Made by a program: the position numbers and the translations under genes. A stretch of DNA of 64,000 nucleotides from Fragum whitleyi. Taxonomy: Eukaryota > Mollusca > Bivalvia > Cardiida > Cardiidae. The stretch covers positions 38,417,565-38,481,564 of the forward strand of contig OX411555.1 in assembly GCA_948146395.1 (NCBI GenBank), written 5' to 3'. Positions 15,001 to 23,199 of this stretch are shown here, in pieces (within the stretch, counting starts at the first letter, position 1; the number at the start of each line of letters is the position of its first letter). The notes under the pieces were generated by a model. It made no database searches. It saw nothing but the letters and a program-made list of their open reading frames with translations, and was not told the origin of the DNA.

Positions 15001-16967
15001 GATGTCTTCGAAAAATTCTTGACCGTATTCACGTCTGATTTTCCGACAATTAAAGTGTTTGGACTGATCTATTTTCAAAGAAGTTGTTGAAAGCTTTGAA
15101 ATAACTGTAGATTACCATTTGATAAACCAACTGCTATACCAGTGAAATTACAAAAAAATAATTTAGACCCCGTTTTTGTTCATTTCCTTTTTGACAAAAA
15201 TGTATCTATGCAGGGCATAATAAATGCGACATCTTGAACAATGCATAGCAATCACTTGAAAAATGACACAATTGGAGAAAATTTGTCCTAGAATTTTCAG
15301 AATTTGTCTCCTTTTTTGCATTAAAGAAATAGAATAATCTTTGTTTTTCAAGTAACATTGATTGATATTTCATTCATGAACAGCAAAAGCTATATTTTCA
15401 CTCATGAACCTTTGTTGTTCACTCAATGGAATATAAATTTGTCTTACACTGCAACAAAAGATTATCCTCTGTATAGTTATGCATAAATATGTCAGTAGGC
15501 TAGCTTGCCCAACGAAATTATGGAGCAGAACCTTTACATGTGTGGATGGTTTGCAAACAACTTTGCAGTTATCTGTCATGAATAGATGTACATTGGTCAA
15601 GTGATTAGTGTGCTTGACTCATTAGTTTTAGGTTGGGGTCCAACCATAGTCAGGTAGTGTATTTGGACAGGACCCTTTTTTGGGGTTAATATTTAATTTG
15701 GAACAACTTTTCAGATAGTAATGTCCAAGGCTAAGGTCTGATTCTACTAACATGTGTTAGGTAATAGGGTGAAAAAACTATAAGAAAAGAAAATATTTGG
15801 TACATGTACCTTCTTCACTTACTGTGTTGTTGATTACTATCATAGTTCAGATTATAAAAAGTTAATGTGATTGATTTATTAACCCTTATGCTGAACCCGG
15901 AATATTCCTGCCTTGGCAGGAGCTATAGGCAAACATCAGACTGCACATATGTGCAGTCTGATCTTTGTCTTTACCACATGTTTTTCCTTTTTAAACCAGA
16001 AAAGTTTCAGAAATTATATTTTCAAAATTAAATGCTGGCCCACAAGTAGGAAACACAGAGCTTTTAGCACTTTGATTTATATATAATTTTGCAAGGGTTT
16101 TTTATTCAGCATGACAAGGGTAAATTAAAAATGTATTTATAACTCGTATGGTGCCATACAGTCTTGCTCAACCCATAAGTTAATCATGTGTTCTTTTTCA
16201 GGTGCATGCTGCAGCTATTACAGGCATTATAAAACATGACAATATAATCTTTACGGCATCTGAGGACAAAACCATCAAAGTGTGGGATAAAAATCTTGTA
16301 CAGGTATGTAATCCATTTTAAGCTCTGCTTTGGCTTGTGTGCAGGCTTGTCTTTCTTATTTGAGGAGCAAGATACCCTTGACCATTATGGATATAAAAAT
16401 GTGTCATGGAAAGAGGGGCCTTGGTGTTATAAGCTTTAGTAAGCTCTCTGTGTGTCCTCAGAAAACTTATATTAGCCATAAGTTACGATTGGTTAGAGAT
16501 ATATTCTTCATATTTAACATGTGCATTGGTTGTGGCAAGACCTGTCTTTTGGAACCAGGCTCAAGAGCCTCCATGTTTGTGACACATTTCTAGTCTAATT
16601 CTAACACAGGATGACTTAACAGTGCAAACAGTTATAATTACACCCCGCTTTGCCTGGTGTTGATGTGTCAGATTGTAGCTTTTTCTTGTACTGTCTTTTT
16701 GATTTTATATCCCGGTGGTTCTTTACTTGTGAAAATATTGTGGTAAAATAAAGTAAATTACTTGTAACAAGAAAAGGATTAAAATTAGTGCTCCCTAAAT
16801 ACTTAAGTCATTTATTTCTTCTGTGTTTTTAGGTGGGCCAATTCTTCACCCAATCACCAGTGACCAGTATGAAAGTATTAGACAATGGAAACAAGTCAGC
16901 CATTCCTCTGGTGTATGGAGACGAATTAGGCTTCATTCACTTCTTAACTTGGAAAACTGGATTATAG
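6..16967 (+). CDS. TEP1: TEP1, C-terminal WD40 part (13 exons, 5'-partial)
   Basis: Telomerase protein component 1 is a large TROVE-NACHT-WD40 protein that binds RNA in vault particles and associates with telomerase. Only the C-terminal beta-propeller region is here, about 605 codons in 13 exons ending at a TAG. I joined exons by GT/AG sites with consistent phases: 6-75, 1137-1251, 2224-2460, 3180-3324, 3766-3896, 4439-4656, 5632-5719, 7731-7849, 11157-11315, 12503-12608, 14625-14813, 16202-16303, 16833-16967. WD-type strand ends recur (SVMIWD, NLKIWD, SVKMWT, DVRLWY, SIKVWS, IVKLWS, TIKVWD). The assignment rests on remembered resemblance to vertebrate TEP1, especially CHADWVTDCKW, KGVEITTLYGHT and the last blade ending GDELGFIHFLTW. 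Another NACHT-WD40 protein is the main alternative. Introns are full of MITEs, and exons 2, 8 and 13 have decayed extra copies. Confidence 0.85.
200..480. repeat. Dispersed intronic repeat, family H
   Basis: Related copies occur at about 1840-2110, 4800-5260 and 13590-13990, and inverted at 24790-25080 and 28830-29030. Shared blocks include ggctgttttcagagtaaac, actttgacattttgtgata and tcatgaaacttg. No TIRs or coding capacity seen. The open frame over 90-470 is part of this repeat and not a gene. Confidence 0.55.
578..1030 (+). pseudogene. Three decayed tandem copies of TEP1 exon 2 (acceptor plus 5' part)
   Basis: Segments starting at 578, 754 and 944 each begin right after an intact polypyrimidine-AG acceptor and match the first ~70 bp of the real exon at 1137, through the tgactagctgtac block. 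By eye the 944 copy has about 11 differences in 69 positions. All then diverge and run into a ~65 bp palindrome instead of the exon 3' half, so none has the exon donor. Unit spacing is 176, 190 and 193 bp. The 578 copy has a stop in the TEP1 frame; the 944 copy is open. Confidence 0.85.
1137..1251 (+). CDS. TEP1: TEP1 exon 2 of window
   Basis: Acceptor ttttacag at 1136, donor ATG|GTAGGT. Reads IQEGNLTLLVILTAHTGPV then TSCTFSRDGTKIATASRDM, a WD40 blade whose GH-type turn is AHTGPV. The AG left by exon 1 is completed by the first base (AGA, Arg). This is the only full copy in a series of four tandem fragments; the other three start at 578, 754 and 944 and lack the 3' half and donor. Confidence 0.88.
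1319..1456. mobile_element. Short palindromic MITE in TEP1 intron
   Basis: The ends atacgtacttagtgt and acactaagtatgtat are inverted copies, and the match extends through gagaaaaaatatctaac on both sides, giving ~38 bp inverted repeats around a ~60 bp centre. No coding capacity. Family unknown. Confidence 0.7.
2224..2460 (+). CDS. TEP1: TEP1 exon 3 of window
   Basis: Phase 0 at both ends, donor AGC|GTAAGT. Encodes SVMIWDIVDICLNSEDPQP, CHADWVTDCKW, LLTSSNDFNLKIWDTKTG and LTGHMAAVNHVGFS: the end of one WD blade, one full blade and the start of another. The CH.DWVT.C.W block is the segment that most resembles vertebrate TEP1. Confidence 0.92.
3180..3324 (+). CDS. TEP1: TEP1 exon 4 of window
   Basis: Acceptor cttacag. 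Reads YGCIVSTCADGSVKMWTQKG then VEITTLYGHTQRATGCDIAV, ending in phase 1 at ACAG|GTATGA. This is a complete D-A turn and WD strand of one blade followed by the start of the next. Confidence 0.9.
3766..3896 (+). CDS. TEP1: TEP1 exon 5 of window
   Basis: Acceptor attatag; donor CTACAG|GTAGGT. Reads EKDTSDWSTDDTGDKSKILQ then NVIVATCGDDGDVRLWYPLQ. The acidic, low-complexity insert before the strand is a loop between blade elements. Phase is 1 in and 0 out. Confidence 0.88.
4220..4303 (-). mobile_element. tRNA-like SINE head fragment
   Basis: On the minus strand the segment carries an A-box-like TAGTCTAGACATAGAG and, after a tRNA-like spacing, a B-box-like GAGTTTGATTACC. No intact tRNA cloverleaf is apparent, so it reads as a tRNA-derived SINE relic inside a TEP1 intron. 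Confidence 0.4.
4439..4656 (+). CDS. TEP1: TEP1 exon 6 of window
   Basis: Acceptor atcttacag; donor AGCAG|GTACTG, phase 0 in and 2 out. Reads ANELANLTGHSDKVISVAAN, GHICSTSLDKSIKVWSCDLE and APVTFVATRSAAGEDAILTG, a full WD40 blade plus the first strands of another. Confidence 0.92.
5453..5512. repeat. Palindromic element A, gcacttac subtype
   Basis: Near-palindrome centred on gtgcctatgtatttttaggcac. Its outer ends (ttaacgcaagact... and ...gtgttgcactgag) match the other A elements of the window. It could fold into one ~28 bp stem. Confidence 0.65.
5632..5719 (+). CDS. TEP1: TEP1 exon 7 of window
   Basis: Acceptor gttttacag; donor AAG|GTATTC. Reads RDGIVKLWSETTSQEHNKDR then KCFGIAVSLK, completing the blade begun in exon 6 (TGSRDGIVKLW). 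It lies about 120 bp upstream of a 1.5 kb pogo-like element in the next intron. Confidence 0.85.
5838..7352. mobile_element. Pogo/Tigger-like TIR element with TA target duplication
   Basis: Begins tacagtcgtgacgcgctta and ends in the inverted copy taaacgcgtcacgactgta. The outermost TA on each side fits a TA target duplication. The TIR carries TTATCCGGA, typical of pogo/Tigger ends by general knowledge. About 1.5 kb, with subterminal tccgga repeats, an internal TIR-like copy near 7086 and three histone-type stem-loops on the minus strand. Short open frames at 6268-6775 show no transposase motif, so it looks non-autonomous. It lies in the TEP1 intron between exons 7 and 8. Confidence 0.75.
6241..6665 (-). 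promoter_or_regulatory. Cluster of histone-type 3' stem-loop motifs
   Basis: On the minus strand, 6256-6241 reads GGCCCTTCTAAGGGCC and 6355-6340 reads GGCCCTTCTCAGGGCC. Both fit the metazoan histone mRNA stem-loop pattern GGYYYUUYUHARRRCC exactly. A third, 6665-6650 (AGTCCTTTTCAGGACT), keeps the loop but has weaker outer pairs. A purine-rich stretch AAGAAAGTCAAGAACAAG lies ~30-50 nt after the second, where a U7-binding element would be. No histone coding sequence was recognised upstream of any of them. Confidence 0.5.
7731..7849 (+). CDS. TEP1: TEP1 exon 8 of window
   Basis: Acceptor tccttacag; donor GTCAG|GTAATT, phase 0 in and 2 out. Reads VHEKAVTCGCWLNSDLVVTG then GDDCCLRISKVVRVNGKIVR. 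Two decayed copies of its 3' half plus donor follow at 7943-8030 and 8126-8216. Confidence 0.87.
7943..8216 (+). pseudogene. Two decayed tandem copies of TEP1 exon 8 (3' part plus donor)
   Basis: The 3' half of exon 8 recurs at 7943-8030 and 8126-8216, each followed by GTAAT at donor positions 8031 and 8217 (real donor 7850; spacing 181 and 186 bp). Shared blocks include gatgactgttgtctt and ggttagagt. Neither copy has a usable acceptor in the right phase, and the first has an in-frame stop upstream. Each unit also holds a palindrome built around tttgatcatcacacaa and its complement. Confidence 0.85.
8239..11156 (+). other. Large TEP1 intron, little recognised
   Basis: About 2.9 kb between exon 8 and exon 9. 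It contains one small palindrome of the A type at 10935-10992 (gtgtccaaa / tattggcac). The minus-strand frames at 8242-8556 and 9939-10202 show no recognisable domain. Nothing else is supported. Confidence 0.5.
11157..11315 (+). CDS. TEP1: TEP1 exon 9 of window
   Basis: Acceptor tgtccacag; donor TACTG|GTGAGA, phase 2 in and 2 out. Reads LKKQTVLQTGSPVLSVTTNG and IVVTTDWSGYVKFWKNAKLM, a WD40 blade. The preceding 2.9 kb of intron has no other coding signal. Confidence 0.88.
11553..11788. mobile_element. MITE family D copy 1
   Basis: Inverted ends gagcctgtgtgtgacatttc and aaatgtcacacacaggctc, ~30 bp each. The internal core includes a cagcctgtgca / tgatcagaatcttcac block shared with the other copies (13124, 14203, 17565, 27341, 33082). 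No coding potential. Confidence 0.75.
12313..12473. mobile_element. TTAA-flanked MITE, family C copy 1
   Basis: The ends ggtagtggacc and ggtccactacc are flanked on both sides by TTAA (12309-12312 and 12474-12477), the target preference of piggyBac and Kolobok elements. The interior is close to a long imperfect palindrome around ccaaggtttcctta / taaagaaacctctgtt. Other copies: 14829-14985 and 49383-49538, with an end fragment near 32190-32229. Confidence 0.75.
12503..12608 (+). CDS. TEP1: TEP1 exon 10 of window
   Basis: Acceptor tttttgacag; donor AAG|GTATTC, phase 2 in and 0 out. Reads GCAWLLKTHLSGKNEVLLTT then NDSYVMKCSFKEDSK. The acceptor lies about 30 bp after the right end of a TTAA-flanked MITE (12313-12473). 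Confidence 0.82.
13124..13363. mobile_element. MITE family D copy 2
   Basis: Left end gagcctgtctgtgatatttc and a decayed right end ggaaatgtcacacaaag around the family core (gaccctggtcagactgtgca). Lies in a TEP1 intron. Confidence 0.65.
13651..13788. mobile_element. Short element with C-rich inverted ends and a GTCC tract
   Basis: Starts atgcccccgatagggaggca and ends gtcgggggcattgt, so ATGCCCCCGA is inverted at the far end. A (GTCC/GTCT)n run at 13687-13720 follows the left end. Resembles in plan the larger elements at 21085 and 43610. Confidence 0.55.
14203..14535. mobile_element. MITE family D copy 3, with nested insertion
   Basis: Family D ends gagcctgtgcgtgacatttc and aaatgtcacacacaggctc. 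It is ~100 bp longer than its relatives because a segment between two copies of attaagagcatagt (14334 and about 14436) has been added, suggesting an insertion with a 14 bp target duplication. Confidence 0.65.
14625..14813 (+). CDS. TEP1: TEP1 exon 11 of window
   Basis: Acceptor ttgttccag; donor AAG|GTAAAC, phase 0 at both ends. Reads DKVSARFYSPILIPNNSLRH, MLPTDKPKPNWVMAVCGGSS and DFITGDSLGQVSFLKKSERI. It is squeezed between two MITEs (14203-14535 and 14829-14985), with the TTAA of the second starting 11 bp after the donor. Confidence 0.87.
14829..14985. mobile_element. TTAA-flanked MITE, family C copy 2
   Basis: Ends gatagtggacct and gggtccactacc with TTAA on both flanks (14825-14828, 14986-14989). 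The interior is a long palindrome around gaggtttcctaatg / attaggaaacctcgg. It sits just after the donor of TEP1 exon 11. Confidence 0.75.
15883..16120. mobile_element. piggyBac-type MITE, cccttatgctgaa subfamily
   Basis: Left end TTAA + cccttatgctgaac; right end ttcagcatgacaaggg + TAAA, a mutated TTAA. Contains a perfect palindrome cagactgcacatatgtgcag near 15944. Relatives: 18249-18473 and 36475-36601. Confidence 0.65.
16202..16303 (+). CDS. TEP1: TEP1 exon 12 of window
   Basis: Acceptor ctttttcag; donor GTACAG|GTATGT, phase 0 at both ends. Reads VHAAAITGIIKHDNIIFTAS then EDKTIKVWDKNLVQ, a canonical WD40 blade. Vertebrate TEP1, from memory, has the same penultimate blade just before its C-terminus. 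Confidence 0.9.
16833..16967 (+). CDS. TEP1: TEP1 last exon, with stop
   Basis: Acceptor tgtttttag. Reads VGQFFTQSPVTSMKVLDNGN, AIPLVYGDELGFIHFLTWKT and GL, then TAG at 16965-16967. Ending in GFIHFLTW shortly before the stop fits a propeller-closing strand at the end of TEP1. An AATAAA occurs at about 17129 beyond a palindrome. A decayed second copy of this exon lies at 17148-17230 and resumes after 17453. Confidence 0.9.
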   Translation: MGQFFTQSPVTSMKVLDNGNKSAIPLVYGDELGFIHFLTWKTGL

Positions 16968-17054
16968 TGTTTTCATATTTATACAGAGTTCCTAATAGGA
17001 AGTGGTTTTGATTTCAGATCATTGAATTTCCTTGTTTGTACATCAAATCCTTAA

Positions 17055-17111
17055 GATGTGGGCACTCATTGGAATTGTGTTGATGAGACAATTCCAATGA
17101 GTACCCACATC
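17055..17111. repeat. Palindromic element B
   Basis: Near-perfect palindrome: gatgtgggcactcattggaa ... ttccaatgagtacccacatc. Lies between the real last exon of TEP1 and its decayed copy. Other members: 19930-19998, 29610-29649, 49248-49309, and cores inside 36036-36276, 63260-63500 and the 40.5 kb element. Confidence 0.75.
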
Positions 17112-17147
17112 ATATGGTTTGAAAGAGAAATAAATAATCAAGAGCGA

Positions 17148-17475
17148 CTAGTGTGAAGTTACTAGACAGTGAAAACAAGTCAACTATTCATCTGGTGCAC
17201 AGAGATGAGAAAGGCTTCACCCACTTCTTAACCCTTTCCTGTTTTACAAAATTTTGGACCTTTCCAAATTCAAAGGTTTTGCAGACGAAAATTTAAAGTG
17301 GATTTAATTTGAAGAATAACCATTCAGTAGGGGAGAAAATAGTGTGGAAAAAAGAAGAAATTGCTTGTCAGAAGCAATTTCTTCTTTCTTGACAATGTTT
17401 TCTCAACCAAAAATCACATGCACATAAAAAGCAGGGATTAAACTGCAAAGGGAAAACTTGATTACAGAAATGTGT
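17148..17475 (+). pseudogene. Decayed copy of TEP1 last exon, split by a TTAA MITE
   Basis: 17148-17231 matches the last TEP1 exon from its agtatgaaagtattagac block to cacttctta. The match stops at TTAA, where a 220 bp element (17232-17452) begins, and resumes as cttg..gattacag, matching the exon end with a short deletion and the stop TAG changed to CAG. The copy sits 180 bp downstream of the real stop, after a palindrome at 17055-17111. Confidence 0.75.
17232..17452. mobile_element. piggyBac-type MITE, ccctttcctgttt subfamily copy 1
   Basis: Starts TTAA + ccctttcctgtttt and ends gcaaaggg + aaaa (TTAA decayed). Internal hairpin agaaattgcttg / caagcaatttctt-like. It interrupts the decayed copy of the TEP1 last exon at a TTAA present in that exon. 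Sister copy at 39114-39333. Confidence 0.7.
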
Positions 17476-17564
17476 GTAAAACACAAAACAAACTTAATAA
17501 AAAAAGAGACAAAAAATAAAGAAATTGTAAATATTGTGTATATAAATGTCAAACTTTTCAAAAA

Positions 17565-17860
17565 TGAGCCTGTGTGTGACATTTCCAACACTTTGTGTGT
17601 GCATGTGATGTAGAAACATTGTGCAGCCTTGAAAGCAACGCAAGTGGTTAATGCAACACTGTTGTAAGTGCCTATTAATATAAAGGTACTTACAATTGTG
17701 TTGCACTGACCTCAAAAACTGCATTCATCAAAAATAAAATTGGATTGTCAAGGAAGACTATTTGTCATTAGCTATATAGAGATTGCACAGTGAAGTCTTT
17801 TATCTGACTGTGTGGCCTGCTTATTCTACATAACATACATTGGAAATTGTTGGGAAACAT
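17565..17860. mobile_element. MITE family D copy with nested palindrome A
   Basis: Family D left end gagcctgtgtgtgacatttc at 17567 and a decayed right end ttggaaattgttgg near 17840. A palindrome of the A gcacttac subtype (17643-17712) sits inside it, so A elements were still inserting after this D copy was in place. Confidence 0.55.
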
Positions 17861-17908
17861 AGTACAAAGATGCTTGTCTAACACTAAGAAAGTATTATAG
17901 AGTGATGA

Positions 17909-17973
17909 CTGAGCACAAAACAGTTGTAACTGTCTATATGTTTAAAGGCAGTTACAACTATTTCATGCTGAGT
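17909..17973. repeat. Palindromic element A, gcagttac subtype
   Basis: ctgagcacaaaacagttgta ... ggcagttacaactatttcat with a short loop. One stem of ~28 bp. Confidence 0.7.
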
Positions 17974-18248
17974 CATTGAAGTTTAATGTAATTCTTGTTA
18001 TTCATCGGTGTATTTTTCATGTACCATTATTTATAAGTAAGTTGTTTGGTTTATTTAAGTCTTAAATGATTGTTGAAGATTTTGATTGAGTGAGTGTAAG
18101 TTGTTTTTGTAAATAGCCTGCAAGTCAATTTGTGGTTTAAATGAAGACATTGGTTATTTTTTTTACAAATAAGAAGTAACAAAATGTTACTGAATCATTC
18201 ATTATGGTGTTTCTTGTCTGTTGTTTGGTTGTCAAAGGGCTTATTTAA

Positions 18249-18473
18249 CCCTTGTCAAAACTTGAATATCCCTGTTTTTGGAGGAGGTATAGACAAACTA
18301 TAGCATGCACATATGTGCAGTCTGATTTTACCATTGGTTTTCTTGTTTGACGAAAAAATGTGTAAAGATTTCAATTTTCAAGAGAAATATTGGCATTCAA
18401 TTTTGTCTTTCATAGCATTCATTGTTTTGATTTAAATATTAATTTGCAAAAATTTTATTCTGCATGAGAAAAG
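18249..18473. mobile_element. piggyBac-type MITE, second copy of cccttatgctgaa subfamily
   Basis: TTAA + cccttgtcaaaacttgaa at left and ttctgcatgagaaaag + TTAA at right. It shares the gcacatatgtgcagtctg segment with the 15883 copy. Confidence 0.6.
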
Positions 18474-18621
18474 TTAAGCTGTGGTTTCAAATTTTGCTTG
18501 ACCTCCAACAATACATTACCTTGTACCTCATAATTAGATTTTTAGATATCTGGTTTTGTTCCAAATCTATTCAAGACAAAAGTCATCAAATCAAAGTCTG
18601 TTTGTGTAAAACAAAATGGAT

Positions 18622-18683
18622 GGCTCGGTGCAAAACAGTTGTAACTGCCTATATGTTTACAGGCAGTTACTACTGTTTCACAC
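18622..18683. repeat. Palindromic element A, gcagttac subtype
   Basis: ggctcggtgcaaaacagttg ... caggcagttactactgtttc. Stem of ~25 bp. Confidence 0.65.
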
Positions 18684-19929
18684 ACTAATGTAGTTTAGTA
18701 TTTAGTAAATTTATGTTATTGTATGTTTTGAATATGTTGTGTGTGAAAAAATTCATGTCATTTTGTGTGAAAGATTATTATGACATGAGCACAAATGTAA
18801 ATACTGTACAAAAATTTAATGACTTGTTAGAAAAATGATCATGACTATCTTTCTGTCTGAGAGAGTGAAAGAGAAGAGCATCTGTTAAATTTATGTGTTT
18901 GAATTATAACCTTTATTCTCTGGTTGAGTGAATCTTTATTAGATGAGGAGTGGAAGGGAAAAAAAAGACTGATTTTGTGTGATTTTATGATGTAAACTTA
19001 CTGTTGATGAATTATTGTTAATATTTTCTGTGATAATTTATAAGTCTTCATCTATTACCACATTAAAGCAAAGTAGAAAGGTTCAATCAAATTGTTACAA
19101 AACTAGAATGTATTAGCAATGTGGGTTTTTTTTACACAATATTGAACCAATATTAACTAAAATCAATGGGATCACAAAGAAAACCAAAGTATCTTGCAGA
19201 TAAATTTTGAGGAATTATAATTTTGGACAGGGAACATTTTGGATGAGTAAATGAAATATAGGGGAAGGGTTTGAATGGGGAGGGTTGAGAAGGGAGGTTT
19301 GGAAGAAGGAGGTTCAGTGTTAAGGAGTTGGGACTATGAGCAGCGATGCTGTTATACATTTAGAATATGAAAACAAATTATTTTGTGATATTTTGTCATA
19401 TAAATTTGGTATACCTGTTTGAGCCCAGGATTTTTCATATATTTACTTTTAATCATTAACTTAATCTAAACTAACTGCAACCATGATTGGCAAGTTGCAA
19501 CTAATAGGAACTAATTAGACTTTATTAAATCTTAATGGAACTTTTTTCTAACCCTAAATGAATAAAGATGGTATGCTTTTTCATTTAGGGCAAAATTAAA
19601 GTTTGGTTGTCATACAACTCGATTCTTTTGACAAAGGTCTACACATGTTATTACTAAAGCTTGAGTAAAATATGTTGAATAATATTCATATCAAGCAAAC
19701 TTCATTTTATGCTTCGTTATTGATTCAAATTCCAAGACTGTATTTACCATTCCACTATTGTATTTAACATCCTTAATCTTCATATTGTATGGAAATTTAA
19801 TTGTTCTATTCTTTTTCATTTATGGTATGAGAAGCTTCCATTGGCCCAGTTTTTCAATACTAGATTTAAACAAAATGTACAGGAATGAAGGGGTAATGCC
19901 AAGCTAAATTCTCAATTTTCAAATTAAAC

Positions 19930-19998
19930 CCTATGTTGGGGTTACTTATTTGAATCCTCTCGGTGAGACGATTCCAATAAATATTCACAACATAGGAT
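19930..19998. repeat. Palindromic element B
   Basis: cctatgttg ... cctctcggtgagacgattcc ... caacatagg. Inverted ends of ~30 bp with some decay. Confidence 0.65.
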
Positions 19999-19999
19999 T

Positions 20000-21080
20000 T
20001 GTGAAAGTATTATAAAAACATTTCAAATTTCAATCCAAAATACCCCCTCTATGTGTAGCACTGTAAACATTTTATTATTCTCAAATTGAGAGATGTGAGA
20101 AAAAATGATGTGAATTTCATCAATCACTTGAAGGACATGCATGTTATTCTTGTGTCCTGATAAACTATATTAAATTTCTTCTCCCCCTTAAAAAAATTTT
20201 TGGCATCTTTTTTTACATGTTTTAAGGCACAAGCCTGTTGATAAAACGGGCAAAACTATGAATGTTTTTTTTGTTGTTTGTTTATTTTGAAAGCCATGGT
20301 CTATTCTGCAATCTTTTATATTTAAAGCTATGGACATTGACCTTGATGTTAAACTTAGTGCAATATTTTGCAGTTTTTACAACTAAAATTTTATTTTGAT
20401 AATAAAAGTATTTGATTTACAATTGATAATTTGTGTTATCTGTTAATTCACTAATAATCTTTTACCATAACGTTTACTACTGTCCCTCCAACTGTCTTCT
20501 AAAACTTAACCTGTGAACTACAATCTCTGTAATTACAATATTGGAAAAATATTGGAATAACAGTGCCAATACTTGGCATGAATGTATTCAAATCAATACA
20601 CATTATTTAGGTTAAGGTTATCTGACCTGAGAAGATAAATCATTATTGTCAAACTTCTAAAATAATTGTTGTTTTGAGTTCATAAGTGTTCCTCAAACAC
20701 ATTTTGCTGTGTTTGACAAAGGCTATCAGAACAAGAGATGTTTCTAGAGTTATCTCCCATGACATTATGGATAGCTCTTGTTATGATGAAGACACATGCC
20801 AAGTTTCATGAAGATATCCTTAATAACAACAGACATATGACCAAGGTTAAGGTATGTCACACCAATGCCTAGAACAACGAGCATGATGCCTAGGGTATGA
20901 CAATACCTCATGTTTTTAACTTGTACGCAGGGTTAATAGTATAGGGTTGATTCAGACTTTTGAGGGCATTATCATTCGAGAGGGTTTAAGAGTCTTGAGG
21001 GTCTCTGCAGAAAAAAACTTGAATTGAAATTTATTACATAAAAAGAAAGCCTTACATATCTATTAAAAAAAAAATAGTTA
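20000..21080. other. AT-rich intergenic stretch, nothing recognised
   Basis: No splice-linked open frames, TIRs or long repeats could be supported here beyond low-complexity A/T tracts. Confidence 0.45.
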
Positions 21081-21084
21081 AACG

Positions 21085-21520
21085 ATTCATAGAAAAGCTT
21101 TTCATACCCCCCACCTACGAAGTAGAGGGGGGTATATTGGTTTCACCATGTCTGTCTGTCCATCCGTCTGTAGACCTTTTCGTTTCCAGACTCTAACTCA
21201 AGAATCAAGTGACCTACAATCATGAAACTTTGTACAAATGTTCCTTATGACCCAAGGAAGTGCCCTATTGTTTTTGGGTCACAAAGGTCAAGGTCACAGT
21301 CAGTCTTTGTTCAATTTTCGTTTCTGGACTCTAACTCGACAACCAAGTGACCTACAATCATATAACTTTATACAAATGTTCCTTTTGACCCAAGGAAGTG
21401 CCCTATTGTTTTTGGGTCGCTTAGGTCAAAGGTCAAGGTCAACGTCAGTTTTTCTTCAATTTTCGTTTCCGGACTCTAATACTTGAGAACCAAGTGACCT
21501 ACATTCATGAAACTTTATGC
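21085..21520. repeat. Hairpin-headed tandem array element
   Basis: Begins with the hairpin cccccc acctacgaagtaga gggggg at ~21110, a tctgtctgtccatccgtctg tract, then ~125 bp units repeated about three times (ggactctaactc ... caagtgacctacaatcatga ... ccctattgtttttgggtc). The open frame at 21238-21486 is an artefact of the repeat and encodes the same peptide twice. Confidence 0.65.
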
Positions 21521-22003
21521 AAATGATGCATGTGACCTCAATTTTTGTTACAAACACATCCTGCACTAATAGCACTTGAGTTCTGACAAAAACTAGCTAC
21601 AGATCCCCCCAAATATGCTGGAAAAATGAGATTTTATGCATTGCATAGTCACTTCTGAATTAACCAACGTTGCTAGGTAAATTTTAAATGTCCTAAAATT
21701 TAACAAGGAAATCAGACACGCCCTTATTTATGTTTTTTTCTAAATGTTAGACATAAAAGCTGATAAATGTACAAGCCAAGATTGAGGATATTTGAGTAAA
21801 AAAAGCCTGCAATAATAGCAAGTGAATGTACTTTTTAATCCATGTTTTCTCCAGTTAACACCCGGGTTATGTGTACAACCACTGGAGATCATAAATTCAA
21901 TGCAATGATATCCATAATTGAACCACCAAGCCACACATTTCAAAGGTCTCTTTAAAGTATACATGTATGTGCAAAAGCATATGTGCTACTGCATTTGAAA
22001 ACA

Positions 22004-23190
22004 AGAGAACCATGATGGTCCTAGATTGCTCAATTGAGTCTTTTTGACCCCTGGGACATCAATTTAATAGGCAGATGTCAACAAGGAGATAACTTCTGAA
22101 TAAGATCAATACCATGGAATGTTTTCAGCAAAGATCATGGTTGAATCGTTTCCTGCTTTGTTTCTTTTTAGAAAGGATATACCTGGGCACAGCCCTTATT
22201 TGAAAATAGGACTAAGTAATGAACAAACTTAAAAGAAATTCAATTAAATGAAACTATTATTAAAGTTCCTGCCTTCTGGTTTCAGAGAACAAGTCTTTAA
22301 GGTTTCCTCCTTTATGTCTCTGTAAAACGGGGTGGACCCATTCAGAGCCCAAATATAATCCCAGGGGCATGACACAAACAAGATTGGTAGAGGTCCACTA
22401 TATAATGTAACTTGTCTGCCTTTTGGTTTCAGAGAATATTTTCTGAGATTTCCCACTATGTTTCTATGTAAAATGGGATGCACCTGTGCTTAGCCTAAAT
22501 CTGACCCCAGGGGGTATGATATGAAGAAAATTGGTAGAGGTCTACTAGATTGATTTACATACCAAATATAAAGGCTCTCTACCTCCTGTTTCAGAGAAGA
22601 TATTTAAAGATTGCGCATTTTTTTGCTATATAAATGGGATACGCCTAGGTGGAGCCCAAATTTGAAGCTAGGAGTTTGATATGAACAAACTTGATCAAGG
22701 TCCACTAGATTATGATACCAACAAAATATCAAAGCTTTCCACCTTCTGGTTTCAGAGAAGATTTTTTTACAGATTTTTAAGTTTGCTTCTGTGTAAAACA
22801 TGATGCACCTGGTTAGAGCTCAAATATGCCTCAAGGGTCAAAATATGAACAAACTTTGTAGAGGTCCACTAGATGATGCTACATGCTATATATATAAGCT
22901 GTGTGCCTTCTGGTTTGAAAGAAGATTTTTTAATTTTTCAGTTTTTATGTTAAAAGGGATGTGCCCAGGTGGAGCCAAAATGTGACCCTAGGGTCATGAT
23001 ACAAACTTGGTAGATTACCACTAGATGATGCTACTTACCAAATATTAAAGCTGTCTGGTTTCAGAGAAGGAGATTTTTAAAATTTTAGCTCTTTGATTCA
23101 ATGTAAAAAGGGATGCACGACTGACAATGGAAAACAGACAATAGACCTTCACAATAACACACTTTGTGCTCAGGGGAGCTTATAAAAAGC
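22004..23190. repeat. Array-bodied element (family G), ccatgatggtcc head
   Basis: Head hairpin aaccatgatggtcctag followed by gctcaattgag, then about eight diverged units of ~115-150 bp (ggtttcagagaagat, gtaaaaggga, gtagaggtccactagat). Ends near gtgctcaggggagct. No reading frame is conserved from unit to unit. Confidence 0.65.
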
Positions 23191-23199
23191 AGAACTACA

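Noticed and set aside
15591..15655. tRNA gene (box-like tggtcaagtgattagtg and ggttggggtccaacc)
   Set aside because: The boxes are tRNA-like but no full cloverleaf forms; likely a SINE relic too short to list with confidence.
21238..21486. 82-codon frame with internally repeated peptide
   Set aside because: The repetition follows the ~125 bp DNA tandem unit; it is a repeat artefact.
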